Positions 16,305-25,070 of a stretch of DNA of 64,000 nt are shown piece after piece (within the stretch, counting starts at the first letter, position 1; every line of letters starts with the position of its first letter). The position numbers and the translations under genes were made by a program. The notes under the pieces were generated by a model. That model was given only the letters and a program-made list of their open reading frames with translations, searched no databases and had not been told where the DNA came from. This DNA is from Parapedobacter pyrenivorans (GTDB lineage Bacteria > Bacteroidota > Bacteroidia > Sphingobacteriales > Sphingobacteriaceae). Where the stretch lies: the NCBI RefSeq assembly GCF_014636865.1, contig NZ_BMER01000001.1:2406718-2470717 (forward strand), written 5' to 3'.

Positions 16305-18554
16305 ATGAAAAAGATGAAACGTCACATACTCGTTGTATTATCGTGCACACTTTGGATGTATGCATGCGATAAACCAGGACAGCAGAAGGACGTAACCTAC
16401 GCCGATAGTGGCTTCATACAGGATTACAGCGTGAAATATCCTTTTGATGGGGACGGCGTACGACTGCTGAGGGTACGGGCCGACCGTGATGGAAAAGTAC
16501 AGTTGTTGGCGTCTGATGGTCTCAAGCACCTAAGCGAGGGGCGGTTCCTCCATCCGGGCAGTGTGGTAACCGACAATACCTACCGGTTTATGTCGGCAAA
16601 GACGATCGTGGACATGGTGCTTTGCCAGGGCGAGTTTGTTTATCTCGATCAGCAGGTTGTCTTTAGCAATGCATGGTCTGGGAGATTGTTTGTTGAACAT
16701 CAGCTAGCAGAACCCACGGCCTTTGCTGCCAACGATGCGCAGGAGTTCTTGGTTACCGACGGGAGCGCTTTACATTTCATCCGGAATGGTGCGGTGTTGT
16801 GGAAAGGCCAGATACCCGGAAAGGGCATCGTGCAATTGGTAAATCATCCCGAAGACCGCACACGCTTCTTTTTACTTGCTCCGGATGCCGTGTACCGTTT
16901 TATCACCACGACTAACGCATTGGAGAAAATTTATGGCGGTGACGGTTTGATGTCCTTCGACGTTGATGCCCGCCACAACCAACTGGTTGTAGGCACTTCC
17001 GATGGTTATTTCCGTTGCGATCCGGAACAGGGCAAGGTGGTAGGAGAAATCGAAAAGAAGTTGCCGTGGACAGAAATTACAGCCGTCAAAGTAATCGATG
17101 GCGATCCATGGTTTGGTACACCGAAAGGAGCATTCGTGATCAAGCAAGACAGTAGCATCGCCTATTACGCCGGTGAACGATGGTTGCCGGGAGACCAAGT
17201 GGTTGATGTGGCAATAGGACCGGACTCTTCGGTGTTGCTACTGACGGATAGTGGGCTCGGTGTTATCCACTTCACGGCAATGACCTTGCACGAGAAAGCG
17301 ATGTACTATGAACAACAGGTGCGAGAAAGGCATATCCGGAATGGTTTCAACGCAACACTCGTGGGTATGCAAAACGGTGACCTGAGCACCGGATACCTGG
17401 GAGATTCCGACAATGACGGGTTGTGGACTTCACTCTATCTGGCAGCGGAGGCTTTTCGCTATGCGACCACAGGTGAGCAACAGGCATTGGACCATTGCAT
17501 GGAATCCCTTGACGCCATGGCCCGGCTCTATGACATTAATCCGGTGGCCGGCTTTCCCGCCCGTTCTTTTGAACGGCGGGGAATGGGCGATACACGCGAT
17601 GTGCTTTCCGATCCGGAGCGGTGGCAGCTTGCCGAACAACCCGATTGGTTTTGGAAGGCCACGACCAGCAGCGATGAAGCCATCGGACACATCTTTGCAT
17701 TCGGAGTAGTCGCCGAGTTGGTAGATCATCAGGAAACACGTGAAAAAGCCATCCAGCTTATTGATACCCTGATGGGGCATATCGTTAAGCACAACCTTTA
17801 TCTGGTGGATTATGATGGACAGCCCACTACCTGGGGTCGATGGAATCCGGAGTATGTCAATGCCTTTCCAACGAACGTAGGGGATCGCAAACTGAACGCA
17901 TCAAATATCATCGGCATGCTTCAGACCGCATACTATTTTACTGAAAAACCCTTGTACAGAGAAACAGCGTTTGATCTGATGGAAAACCACGGCTACCTCG
18001 AAAACCTTCTGCGGCCGATGGAGGAGATCGGAAAAGCACCGGACGGTGCAGATGACTGGAGCCAGATGCTATCTAGCGCATGGAATCATTCGGATGACGA
18101 GATGTATTTCGCAGGCTATTGGGGGCTATATCGCTATGCGTTCAATGACACATTAAAGGCTAAATATGGTATAGCAATCCGTGATCACTGGGAAGCCGAA
18201 CGACCGGAAAAGGAAGGAGCATGGAATATTTTTACGGCGATTACGGGTGCTGACGATATTGACTTGGATGAAGCCGTATGGTACCTGAAGGAATATCCGC
18301 TTGATCTTGTGCAATGGAAAGTAACGAATTCACATCGGAAAGACATCGAACCATTGGCCCCCAATTTCCGGGGACAAACCATCGCGGAAGTGCTACCGCC
18401 GGATGAACTCAAGATATCGCGACACAACGCCAACCGGTTTACGCTGGACGGCGGGAATAACGGTGCCGCAGAAAACAGTGCAGGCGATACCTGGCTGTTC
18501 CCGTATTGGATGGGCAGGTATCTGGGGGTTATCGGAGCACCCGTAAGCGAATAA
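16305..18554 (+). CDS. Two-domain lipoprotein: propeller plus alpha/alpha toroid
   Basis: A 749-residue protein not assigned to a named family. The ATG at 16305 gives a lipoprotein signal (LWMYAC). Residues about 40-345 are beta-rich with repeated short blades (LVNHPEDRTRFFLL, SFDVDARHNQLVVGTSDGYF), consistent with a beta-propeller. From about 365 onward the sequence is helical (DSDNDGLWTSLYLAAEAFRY, ALDHCMESLDAMARLYDINP) and resembles an (alpha/alpha)6 toroid, the fold of many glycoside hydrolases and lyases. It is the last gene before a hairpin terminator. A glycan-degrading or glycan-binding role is inferred from fold and context. Confidence 0.8.
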   Translation: MKKMKRHILVVLSCTLWMYACDKPGQQKDVTYADSGFIQDYSVKYPFDGDGVRLLRVRADRDGKVQLLASDGLKHLSEGRFLHPGSVVTDNTYRFMSAKTIVDMVLCQGEFVYLDQQVVFSNAWSGRLFVEHQLAEPTAFAANDAQEFLVTDGSALHFIRNGAVLWKGQIPGKGIVQLVNHPEDRTRFFLLAPDAVYRFITTTNALEKIYGGDGLMSFDVDARHNQLVVGTSDGYFRCDPEQGKVVGEIEKKLPWTEITAVKVIDGDPWFGTPKGAFVIKQDSSIAYYAGERWLPGDQVVDVAIGPDSSVLLLTDSGLGVIHFTAMTLHEKAMYYEQQVRERHIRNGFNATLVGMQNGDLSTGYLGDSDNDGLWTSLYLAAEAFRYATTGEQQALDHCMESLDAMARLYDINPVAGFPARSFERRGMGDTRDVLSDPERWQLAEQPDWFWKATTSSDEAIGHIFAFGVVAELVDHQETREKAIQLIDTLMGHIVKHNLYLVDYDGQPTTWGRWNPEYVNAFPTNVGDRKLNASNIIGMLQTAYYFTEKPLYRETAFDLMENHGYLENLLRPMEEIGKAPDGADDWSQMLSSAWNHSDDEMYFAGYWGLYRYAFNDTLKAKYGIAIRDHWEAERPEKEGAWNIFTAITGADDIDLDEAVWYLKEYPLDLVQWKVTNSHRKDIEPLAPNFRGQTIAEVLPPDELKISRHNANRFTLDGGNNGAAENSAGDTWLFPYWMGRYLGVIGAPVSE

Positions 18555-18593
18555 TTGCCGGGCGGATGGCATAAATAAATTCATCATTTGTTA

Positions 18594-18628
18594 ATGTAAG
18601 GATTACTTATTTGTAATCCTTTTTACAT
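18594..18628 (+). terminator. Hairpin terminator after the sialidase-fold operon
   Basis: AAGGATTAC at 18598-18606 pairs with GTAATCCTT at 18613-18621 across a 6-nt loop. An outer ATGTAA/TTACAT stem extends it with a small bulge, and a T-run follows the inner stem. It lies 40 bp after the stop at 18554 and before the promoter box at 18720, the expected place to end the operon. Confidence 0.72.
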
Positions 18629-18719
18629 TCTGTAAATCAGCATATTGATGGCTTGTGAACATGCTAACATGCAATATGCAAATGATAATATTGTACAAAG
18701 AAAGTAAGCGTACGCCACC

Positions 18720-18727
18720 TATCTTTG
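18720..18727 (+). promoter_or_regulatory. Bacteroidota -7 box TATCTTTG
   Basis: TATCTTTG matches the TAnnTTTG consensus and is the same 8-mer as at 7439-7446. It is 86 bp upstream of the ATG at 18814, leaving a leader of about 80 nt. The rest of the 259-bp gap holds the upstream terminator and AT-rich sequence without another clear element. Confidence 0.5.
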
Positions 18728-18813
18728 AGTAGTTGAAGCATAGTGATTGCTTTTCAGCAACAACGAAGCGTAGCATGCTCTGACACTAACCAGATACTAG
18801 CAAAACGAGAGCG

Positions 18814-19896
18814 ATGATACAAAAGAAGACGGTTCAGCGATTAGTTTCTTTGGATGCTTTCCGAGGGTTTACGGTAGCAGCAATGATTATTGTGAACACC
18901 CCCGGATCATGGGACCATGTATTTGCACCACTGCTGCATGCGTCATGGCATGGGATTACGCCTACCGATTGTGTTTTCCCGTTCTTTATTTTCATCGTTG
19001 GTATTTCCATCACCTTGTCCTATCGCAAGATGATGGCAGGCGGCCAATCTAAAAGCAAACTGATCGGAAAAACGATAAAACGAGCCATCCTGATTTTTCT
19101 CATCGGCATATTCCTCGGCCTCTTCCCTGATTTTAATTTTGCAGAAATACGATTGCCGGGGGTATTGCAACGCATCGCGGTTGTATTCCTGGTGTGCGCC
19201 CTACTGTTCCTATATACCACATGGAAGCAACAGGCGGTAATTGGGAGCATGGTGCTCCTATTGTATTGGGGTGCACTGTTATTTGTGCCTGTACCAGGCG
19301 TTGGATCAGGTGTGTTGGAGCCGGGACGTAACCTAGCTGCCTGGATCGATGAGTTGTTTATTCCTGGCAGAATGTGGCAAGGTACGTGGGATCCCGAGGG
19401 CATCTTAAGCACATTTCCGGCCATTGCGACGGGGATTTCGGGTATGCTGGTAGGTAAGCTATTGGCTAATGATGGTATATCCCGTGAGCGGCAGGTGCTT
19501 TGGCTTTACCTGATCGGATTGCTTGCCTTTCTGTTTGGATCGGCGTGGGGATGGGTCTTCCCGATCAACAAGAACCTGTGGACAAGTTCTTATGTGCTCT
19601 ACACTTCCGGGTTAGCTGCCCTGGTATTTGCGTCGCTGTTTTTTGTCATCGAAATACTGGGGGCCAGTGCTTGGGCAAAATTTGGTGTAGTTTTCGGCGC
19701 CAATGCCATTACTGCTTACGTGATCGGGGGGGTACTGCCCGAATTGTTGGGGCCACTGAATACGTGGTATATTGATCATGTAGTTGTTGGCAATTGGGCG
19801 AACGTAGCATCATTGCTATGGGCGGTCGGTATCTGTTTATTGTGTTATGTACCCGTGTATTGGCTGTACCGGAAGAAAATCTTTATTAAAATCTAA
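18814..19896 (+). CDS. DUF5009 / HGSNAT-like membrane acyltransferase
   Basis: A 360-residue polytopic inner-membrane protein with about ten hydrophobic segments. The N-terminal signature RLVSLDAFRGFTVAAMIIVN, followed by LLHASWHGITPTDCVFPFF and FIVGISITLSYRK, is that of the heparan-alpha-glucosaminide N-acetyltransferase-like family (DUF1624/DUF5009). Family members are thought to transfer acetyl groups from acetyl-CoA across the membrane to sugars; the lysosomal homologue acetylates terminal glucosamine. It is common in Bacteroidota glycan loci. Here it heads the SusC/SusD operon, hinting that the imported glycan contains amino sugar or is acetylated in the periplasm. Confidence 0.88.
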   Translation: MIQKKTVQRLVSLDAFRGFTVAAMIIVNTPGSWDHVFAPLLHASWHGITPTDCVFPFFIFIVGISITLSYRKMMAGGQSKSKLIGKTIKRAILIFLIGIFLGLFPDFNFAEIRLPGVLQRIAVVFLVCALLFLYTTWKQQAVIGSMVLLLYWGALLFVPVPGVGSGVLEPGRNLAAWIDELFIPGRMWQGTWDPEGILSTFPAIATGISGMLVGKLLANDGISRERQVLWLYLIGLLAFLFGSAWGWVFPINKNLWTSSYVLYTSGLAALVFASLFFVIEILGASAWAKFGVVFGANAITAYVIGGVLPELLGPLNTWYIDHVVVGNWANVASLLWAVGICLLCYVPVYWLYRKKIFIKI

Positions 19897-19983
19897 CAAC
19901 AACTTAAAGGGACAAAGCTTTTTTTGCACTGTTTAACTATTTCAACGCGTAATGAGTAATCGAGTAAACCAAAATGTATTGTT

Positions 19984-22900
19984 ATGAAACTAAAAAAATC
20001 TACAATTAGAAAAAAATGGCTCGGGGCTTTGTTCTCCCTTGTTATTTGCTTATTGACGCAGCTGGATGCACAGGCGCAAGGCCAGGTGAATGTATCTGGT
20101 GTTGTCTCCGGACCGGACGGGAATCCGATAGCCGGGGTAACGGTCAGCCTGGAGGGGACCAATAGCGCCGTGGCCACCGACGATGCGGGTCGGTATACCC
20201 TCAATAATGTTGCTTCAAGCGGAACATTGGTTTTTCAGGCAGTAGGTTATGAAACGACATCCATCATGATCGGTGGCAAGACCACCATCAATATCGAGTT
20301 GATACCGGGACAGGAAGCACTGGATGAAGTGGTGGTAACCGCTTTGGGTATCAAGCGGGAAGAACGGTCGCTGGGATATTCCGTGGGCAAGGTCGATGGT
20401 GCCGAGCTATCGCGTGTAGCCAATGAAAACGTACTGAGCGGCATGGCCGGGAAAGTACCCGGCGTAGCGATCAGCTCGACGGGCGGTACCGGATCTTCCG
20501 TAAGTATGGTCATCCGCGGAGCCACGTCGTTGAGCAGCGATAACCAGCCGCTGTTCGTGGTAGACGGTGTGCCTATCGCCAACACCCTCAACAATGTCTC
20601 GCAGATCGGCCGGGATAACAAGGTTGATTATGGTAATGCGATTTCCAGCTTGAATCCCGATGATATTGAAAGTGTATCCATTTTGAAAGGACCGAGTGCG
20701 GCAGCGCTGTATGGTTCACGTGCAGGCAATGGGGTAGTGTTAATCACCACGAAATCAGGGGCCTCTGTTAATAAAATGACGGTATCCGTAAATAGCAATA
20801 CCGTGTTCGATATGCCGTATAGGTATCTGGATATGCATAGCCAGTTTGCTACCGGCGTCTTTCCATTTACTCCTGATTTCAATCCATTCCCAGGTGGCGT
20901 ATTGCAGATCGAGGAAGGTTCTGCCGGTGGTGTCGGGCCCGAACTTGATAAAGGATACAAAGCCATCCAATGGAATAGCCCATTAGACGAAAACGGTAAT
21001 CCCATTCCCACGGAACTGCGGTCGTATCCAGATAATGTGAAGAATTTTGTCAAAACAGGGATTACTACGACCAACGGGATATCTATTGCAAACAACACCG
21101 ATCGAATGAATTATCGGATATCTTATTCGAATATGACCAATCGTGGTATCGTCCCGAATACGGACCTTTCGCGTAATTCAATTAACATGAATTCGACCTT
21201 GAAGCTGCATCCGAATTTCTCCGTTTCTTCTAATATCGATTATAGCCGGAACGGCTCGAATAACCGGCCGGCAACGAACCGCGGTGCGAATCCACTGCAA
21301 TGGGCATATGGGGTTTCCCCACACGTCAACATCCTGGATCTGAAAAACTACTGGGTTGACGGCAGCGAGCAGATTCAGCAGCTTTCGCCGGCTCCCGATG
21401 ATAAGAATAATCCATACTTCCTGGCATACGGCGTGAGTAATAGTTTCATCCGAGATCGCGTGTTCGGAAATGTGCGTGCAGACTGGCAGATTACCCCCCA
21501 TTTGGATTTGATGGCCCGTTACGCAGTTGATATTTACCAAGAGGAGCGAGAGTCGAAGATTCCTTACAGCTATACCGAAGATGCCCGTGGAGCTTATGGC
21601 CTCATCAATCTGCACAGGCAGGAACAAAATATCGATTTCTTAGCGACGTACAAACAAGGTTTTAATTGGGTGGATCTATCTGTGTCGGCAGGTGGAAACA
21701 CGCGCTACGTACGCAACCGTGATGTAAGCAATGCCAGTAAGGACAACTCGGGATTGATTGTCCCCGGCTTATACACGCTGTCCAATATCGGTCCATCGGG
21801 ATTGAATTATGGCAGTTACCTTGCCGAAAAATCGGTGAATAGCGTTTATGGAGTACTCAATGTCGGATTTAACAATATGGTTTACCTCGACGTAACAGCT
21901 CGGAACGATTGGTCGAGTACCTTGCCCGAAAGCAATCGCTCGTATTTCTATCCATCGGCCTCCCTGAGTGTGCTGTTAGATGAAGTATTCAATCTGCCAC
22001 AGCAAGTCAATCTGTTCAAACTTCGCGGGGGCATTGCCCGCGCGGGTAACGATACAGGTCCCTATAATTTACTCAATGTATTGGCAAATGCCGGTGCTTG
22101 GAGCGATATAACCCGATTAACAAAACAGGGGAGTTTGAAGCTGCCTGGTCTGAAGCCGGAAATTGCAACCTCCTACGAGTATGGTGTCGACGTGGGCCTT
22201 TGGGATAACCGCCTGCGCTTTGAGGGAACCTATTATCGGGTAGATAACGAAAACCAGATTATTTCCATCAAGCTGCCGGGATCCAGTGGATTTACCTCGA
22301 GGAATATCAATGCCGGACTGCTACGGAGCAAAGGATTTGAACTTATGGTAGGTGGTACACCGGTATTGACCAACGACTGGCGGTGGGATATCAACGTAAA
22401 CTGGTACCGCAATCGCACACGGATTATGGAATTAGCAGAGGGGCAGGATTTCTATGATCTGTGGGGCGATGCCAAAGGTGGGGCGCGGACGTATGTGGGA
22501 CAGGAGATCGGCGATTTGTACGACGCGAAGCTAGTAACGGTGGAAGATCAAAGCTCACCGTATTACGGTTGGCCAATATTGGATGAACAAGGCTCTTGGC
22601 AGGCAGTCAGTATGAATAATACCGATAACAAAGTCGGCAACTTCAACCCGGATTTCACGATGGGTGTGATGTCGTCACTGAGTTACAAGCGTTTTTCGCT
22701 GAATTTCGCGCTGGATATGCGCTTTGGGGGAGACTTTGTTTCTCAGACTTACCGCTACGGAGAGTCCGACCTGCGTACGCAACGTTTCTTGGACAACCTG
22801 ATCAATCCAAATGGGATGACAGGCGAGGCGTTGAGGAATTATTTAACTGAAAATGATTTAATTGTAGTCCGTGGTAATCGCTTTAATATTGTTGGTGGAC

Positions 22901-23376
22901 CCACTCAGGAGATGGGCGGTTTTCCCTTTAGCTACGAAGGTCAGTCGTTCCCCTATGGTGGAGTGTTCAATCCGGGAGTGATCGCCCAATACGACGATGA
23001 CGGCAATATTGTTGGTTACACTGAAAATCTGGGGGGTGCGGGCACCCAATACATCCCGTATAGCGACAACTATCCCTGGGATTTCATGCGAGCGGCGATG
23101 TTCGATGCATCGTATGTCAAGTTGAGGGAAATCTCGTTGGGGTATGATTTGCCTACGAATTTTGTCCGCAGGTTGGGTATCAGTAACGCGAATATCGCCA
23201 TATATAGTAGAAATATTATCCTGTGGACGAAATCGAAGATTGGCATCGACCCGGAAACGGCATTTCAGCAGGAAACTGGTGCGCAGGCAGGAAGCCAGTT
23301 CAAACAAGGAATTGAACGCTATAACGTAACCCCATGGGTGATTCCGGTTGGTTTTAAATTGGGTGTTAACTTCTAA
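19984..23376 (+). CDS. SusC/RagA-family TonB-dependent outer-membrane transporter 1
   Basis: A 1130-residue TonB-dependent receptor. A signal peptide (about 1-33, ending DAQAQG) is followed by a carboxypeptidase-regulatory-like beta-sandwich (VSGVVSGPDGNPIAGVTVSL), the SusC motif LDEVVVTALGIKREERSLGYSV, a plug domain (about 130-260; VDGVPIANTLNN, SILKGPSAAALYGSRAGNG) and a long beta-barrel ending in GVNF with a C-terminal Phe. With the SusD lipoprotein 12 bp downstream it forms the SusCD complex that imports oligosaccharides with TonB energy. The length is normal for the family. No FecR or anti-sigma gene is adjacent, so control is probably by another type of sensor. Confidence 0.96.
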   Translation: MKLKKSTIRKKWLGALFSLVICLLTQLDAQAQGQVNVSGVVSGPDGNPIAGVTVSLEGTNSAVATDDAGRYTLNNVASSGTLVFQAVGYETTSIMIGGKTTINIELIPGQEALDEVVVTALGIKREERSLGYSVGKVDGAELSRVANENVLSGMAGKVPGVAISSTGGTGSSVSMVIRGATSLSSDNQPLFVVDGVPIANTLNNVSQIGRDNKVDYGNAISSLNPDDIESVSILKGPSAAALYGSRAGNGVVLITTKSGASVNKMTVSVNSNTVFDMPYRYLDMHSQFATGVFPFTPDFNPFPGGVLQIEEGSAGGVGPELDKGYKAIQWNSPLDENGNPIPTELRSYPDNVKNFVKTGITTTNGISIANNTDRMNYRISYSNMTNRGIVPNTDLSRNSINMNSTLKLHPNFSVSSNIDYSRNGSNNRPATNRGANPLQWAYGVSPHVNILDLKNYWVDGSEQIQQLSPAPDDKNNPYFLAYGVSNSFIRDRVFGNVRADWQITPHLDLMARYAVDIYQEERESKIPYSYTEDARGAYGLINLHRQEQNIDFLATYKQGFNWVDLSVSAGGNTRYVRNRDVSNASKDNSGLIVPGLYTLSNIGPSGLNYGSYLAEKSVNSVYGVLNVGFNNMVYLDVTARNDWSSTLPESNRSYFYPSASLSVLLDEVFNLPQQVNLFKLRGGIARAGNDTGPYNLLNVLANAGAWSDITRLTKQGSLKLPGLKPEIATSYEYGVDVGLWDNRLRFEGTYYRVDNENQIISIKLPGSSGFTSRNINAGLLRSKGFELMVGGTPVLTNDWRWDINVNWYRNRTRIMELAEGQDFYDLWGDAKGGARTYVGQEIGDLYDAKLVTVEDQSSPYYGWPILDEQGSWQAVSMNNTDNKVGNFNPDFTMGVMSSLSYKRFSLNFALDMRFGGDFVSQTYRYGESDLRTQRFLDNLINPNGMTGEALRNYLTENDLIVVRGNRFNIVGGPTQEMGGFPFSYEGQSFPYGGVFNPGVIAQYDDDGNIVGYTENLGGAGTQYIPYSDNYPWDFMRAAMFDASYVKLREISLGYDLPTNFVRRLGISNANIAIYSRNIILWTKSKIGIDPETAFQQETGAQAGSQFKQGIERYNVTPWVIPVGFKLGVNF

Positions 23377-23388
23377 ATCGAGGAAACC

Positions 23389-25059
23389 ATGAAAGCGATA
23401 AATAAGATCGAACGTATGATAACAGGGAAAACAATGGTATGGGGAATCTGTGTTGGGCTACTGCTTTTCAGCGCGTGCAAGGACCTTACCGAAATAAATA
23501 TCGATCCGAATGGGGTTGGGGAAGAGGAGGTAAATCCGAATCTTATTCTTCCCACGGTACTGACTGAAAGTGCCAAGTTATACTTGAACCTAGGCTACCA
23601 AGACATCGCCGGTGTCGTGCAGCATACGCAAAAGGACGCGTGGTTTGAAGACCACAACGATTACGATTGGGGTGGTGACCAAAACTGGAACGGCTACTAT
23701 GATGTGTTACGTAACAACGCATTGCTCCAAAAGCGTGCAGCTGAAGAGGGCTGGGAATTTCATCAGGGCGTGGCGCTGGTGATGCGCGCGTTTATGTTCG
23801 GGTTGATTACCGATCTTTGGGGGGATGCGCCATACACTGATGCATTGAAGGGGGAGGAAGGCGGAACGGAATACTTATTTCCAAAATTTGATACGCAAGA
23901 GTCGATTTATACCGGGATTATCGGTGAACTGGAGCAGGCGAATGGGCTGTTGTCCAAATCGTCTTCGGACTACGTAGGGATTAATAGCGATGCGGACGTT
24001 TATTATGGTGGCAACCCTGCGCAATGGCGTAAATTTGCCAACTCGCTGCTGCTCCGCTACTATATGCGTATTTCGGATAAGATGCCGGATATGGCAAGGA
24101 CGGGCATCGAGAAAATTGCCGGAAATCCCGCACAATATCCGATTATTGTTGATGCTGGGGACGATGCTGTATTGGCATTCGAGGGGACCTCATCGGTCGA
24201 TTCATGGCCAAACAACCTCAAATTTGACGATACGGGCGGAAGTAACTTCCGACGTGTGAAGATGTGCGCAACATTAGTCGATCAACTGCAAGCACTCAGC
24301 GATCCGAGATTGCCTATATGGGCCAACAGGGTTGAGGTTTCCATGAAAGTCGATCCCAATTTGCCGGCAGGTACCGATAAAATAGAAGACGGTGTACGTT
24401 ATCTTTCCCCAGACAAAGTGGGTAGTGCAATAGTCGATCAGGATCCCGATTATGTGGGTTTACCGCCAAGCTTTTCGGCACTACCCTCGAGCTATAATCT
24501 CAACCCGACCCCTGGTCAGACTTCTTATAATCCTCACGTATCGTTCCTGAACGATAGCTATAAAGAAGCGTCCGGACCATTGTTGAAAGCACGTCTTTTG
24601 TCGGCTGCAGAGGTACACTTCATTCTGGCTGAGGCCTCGCTGAAGGGCTGGGCAACCGGCAACACCCAAGAACACTACAATCATGGCGTCGAGCAGTCAT
24701 TGAAAGCTTGGATGCTTGGAGATACCTACCAAGGCTACATTGATAACATAGGCGTAGCCTACGATGGATCGCTGGAACAGATCATGGAACAAAAGTGGAT
24801 CGCTAGTTGGACAGCGGCTACCGAGGCATGGTTCGATTTTCGCCGAACGGGATATCCAGCTTTGAAAGCAGGACCGGTTGCGAAACGCGGTGTGCTCCCC
24901 GTGCGTTTTTATTACATGCAGGATGAATTGAACATCAACCGCCAAAATGCGGACCAAGCGTTGGAACGTTTGGAAGTGACGGCTTATTCGCAGGCCGACA
25001 ACAAGAATAGTGCCTGGTCTAAGCCATGGCTGCTGCAAGGCACCGGAAAACCCTGGTAA
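23389..25059 (+). CDS. SusD/RagB-family nutrient-binding lipoprotein 1 (SusD-like_2 type)
   Basis: A 556-residue outer-membrane lipoprotein with lipobox LLLFSAC (Cys30). The mature N-terminus KDLTEINIDPNG and the segments NYYDVLRNNALLQ-like (NGYYDVLRNNALLQ) and IMEQKWIASWTAATEAWFDFRRTG mark the SusD-like_2 subgroup rather than classical SusD. It caps the SusC barrel and binds glycan at the cell surface. It begins 12 bp after SusC. A perfect hairpin begins about 40 bp after its stop, so SusC/SusD transcripts may largely end there. Confidence 0.94.
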   Translation: MKAINKIERMITGKTMVWGICVGLLLFSACKDLTEINIDPNGVGEEEVNPNLILPTVLTESAKLYLNLGYQDIAGVVQHTQKDAWFEDHNDYDWGGDQNWNGYYDVLRNNALLQKRAAEEGWEFHQGVALVMRAFMFGLITDLWGDAPYTDALKGEEGGTEYLFPKFDTQESIYTGIIGELEQANGLLSKSSSDYVGINSDADVYYGGNPAQWRKFANSLLLRYYMRISDKMPDMARTGIEKIAGNPAQYPIIVDAGDDAVLAFEGTSSVDSWPNNLKFDDTGGSNFRRVKMCATLVDQLQALSDPRLPIWANRVEVSMKVDPNLPAGTDKIEDGVRYLSPDKVGSAIVDQDPDYVGLPPSFSALPSSYNLNPTPGQTSYNPHVSFLNDSYKEASGPLLKARLLSAAEVHFILAEASLKGWATGNTQEHYNHGVEQSLKAWMLGDTYQGYIDNIGVAYDGSLEQIMEQKWIASWTAATEAWFDFRRTGYPALKAGPVAKRGVLPVRFYYMQDELNINRQNADQALERLEVTAYSQADNKNSAWSKPWLLQGTGKPW

Positions 25060-25070
25060 ATGGAAACGAG

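Noticed and set aside
20247-22418. Long open frames on the minus strand opposite SusC and other genes
   Set aside because: They are mirror frames of strong + strand genes, with no signal peptides, no recognisable domains and compositions typical of antisense translation.
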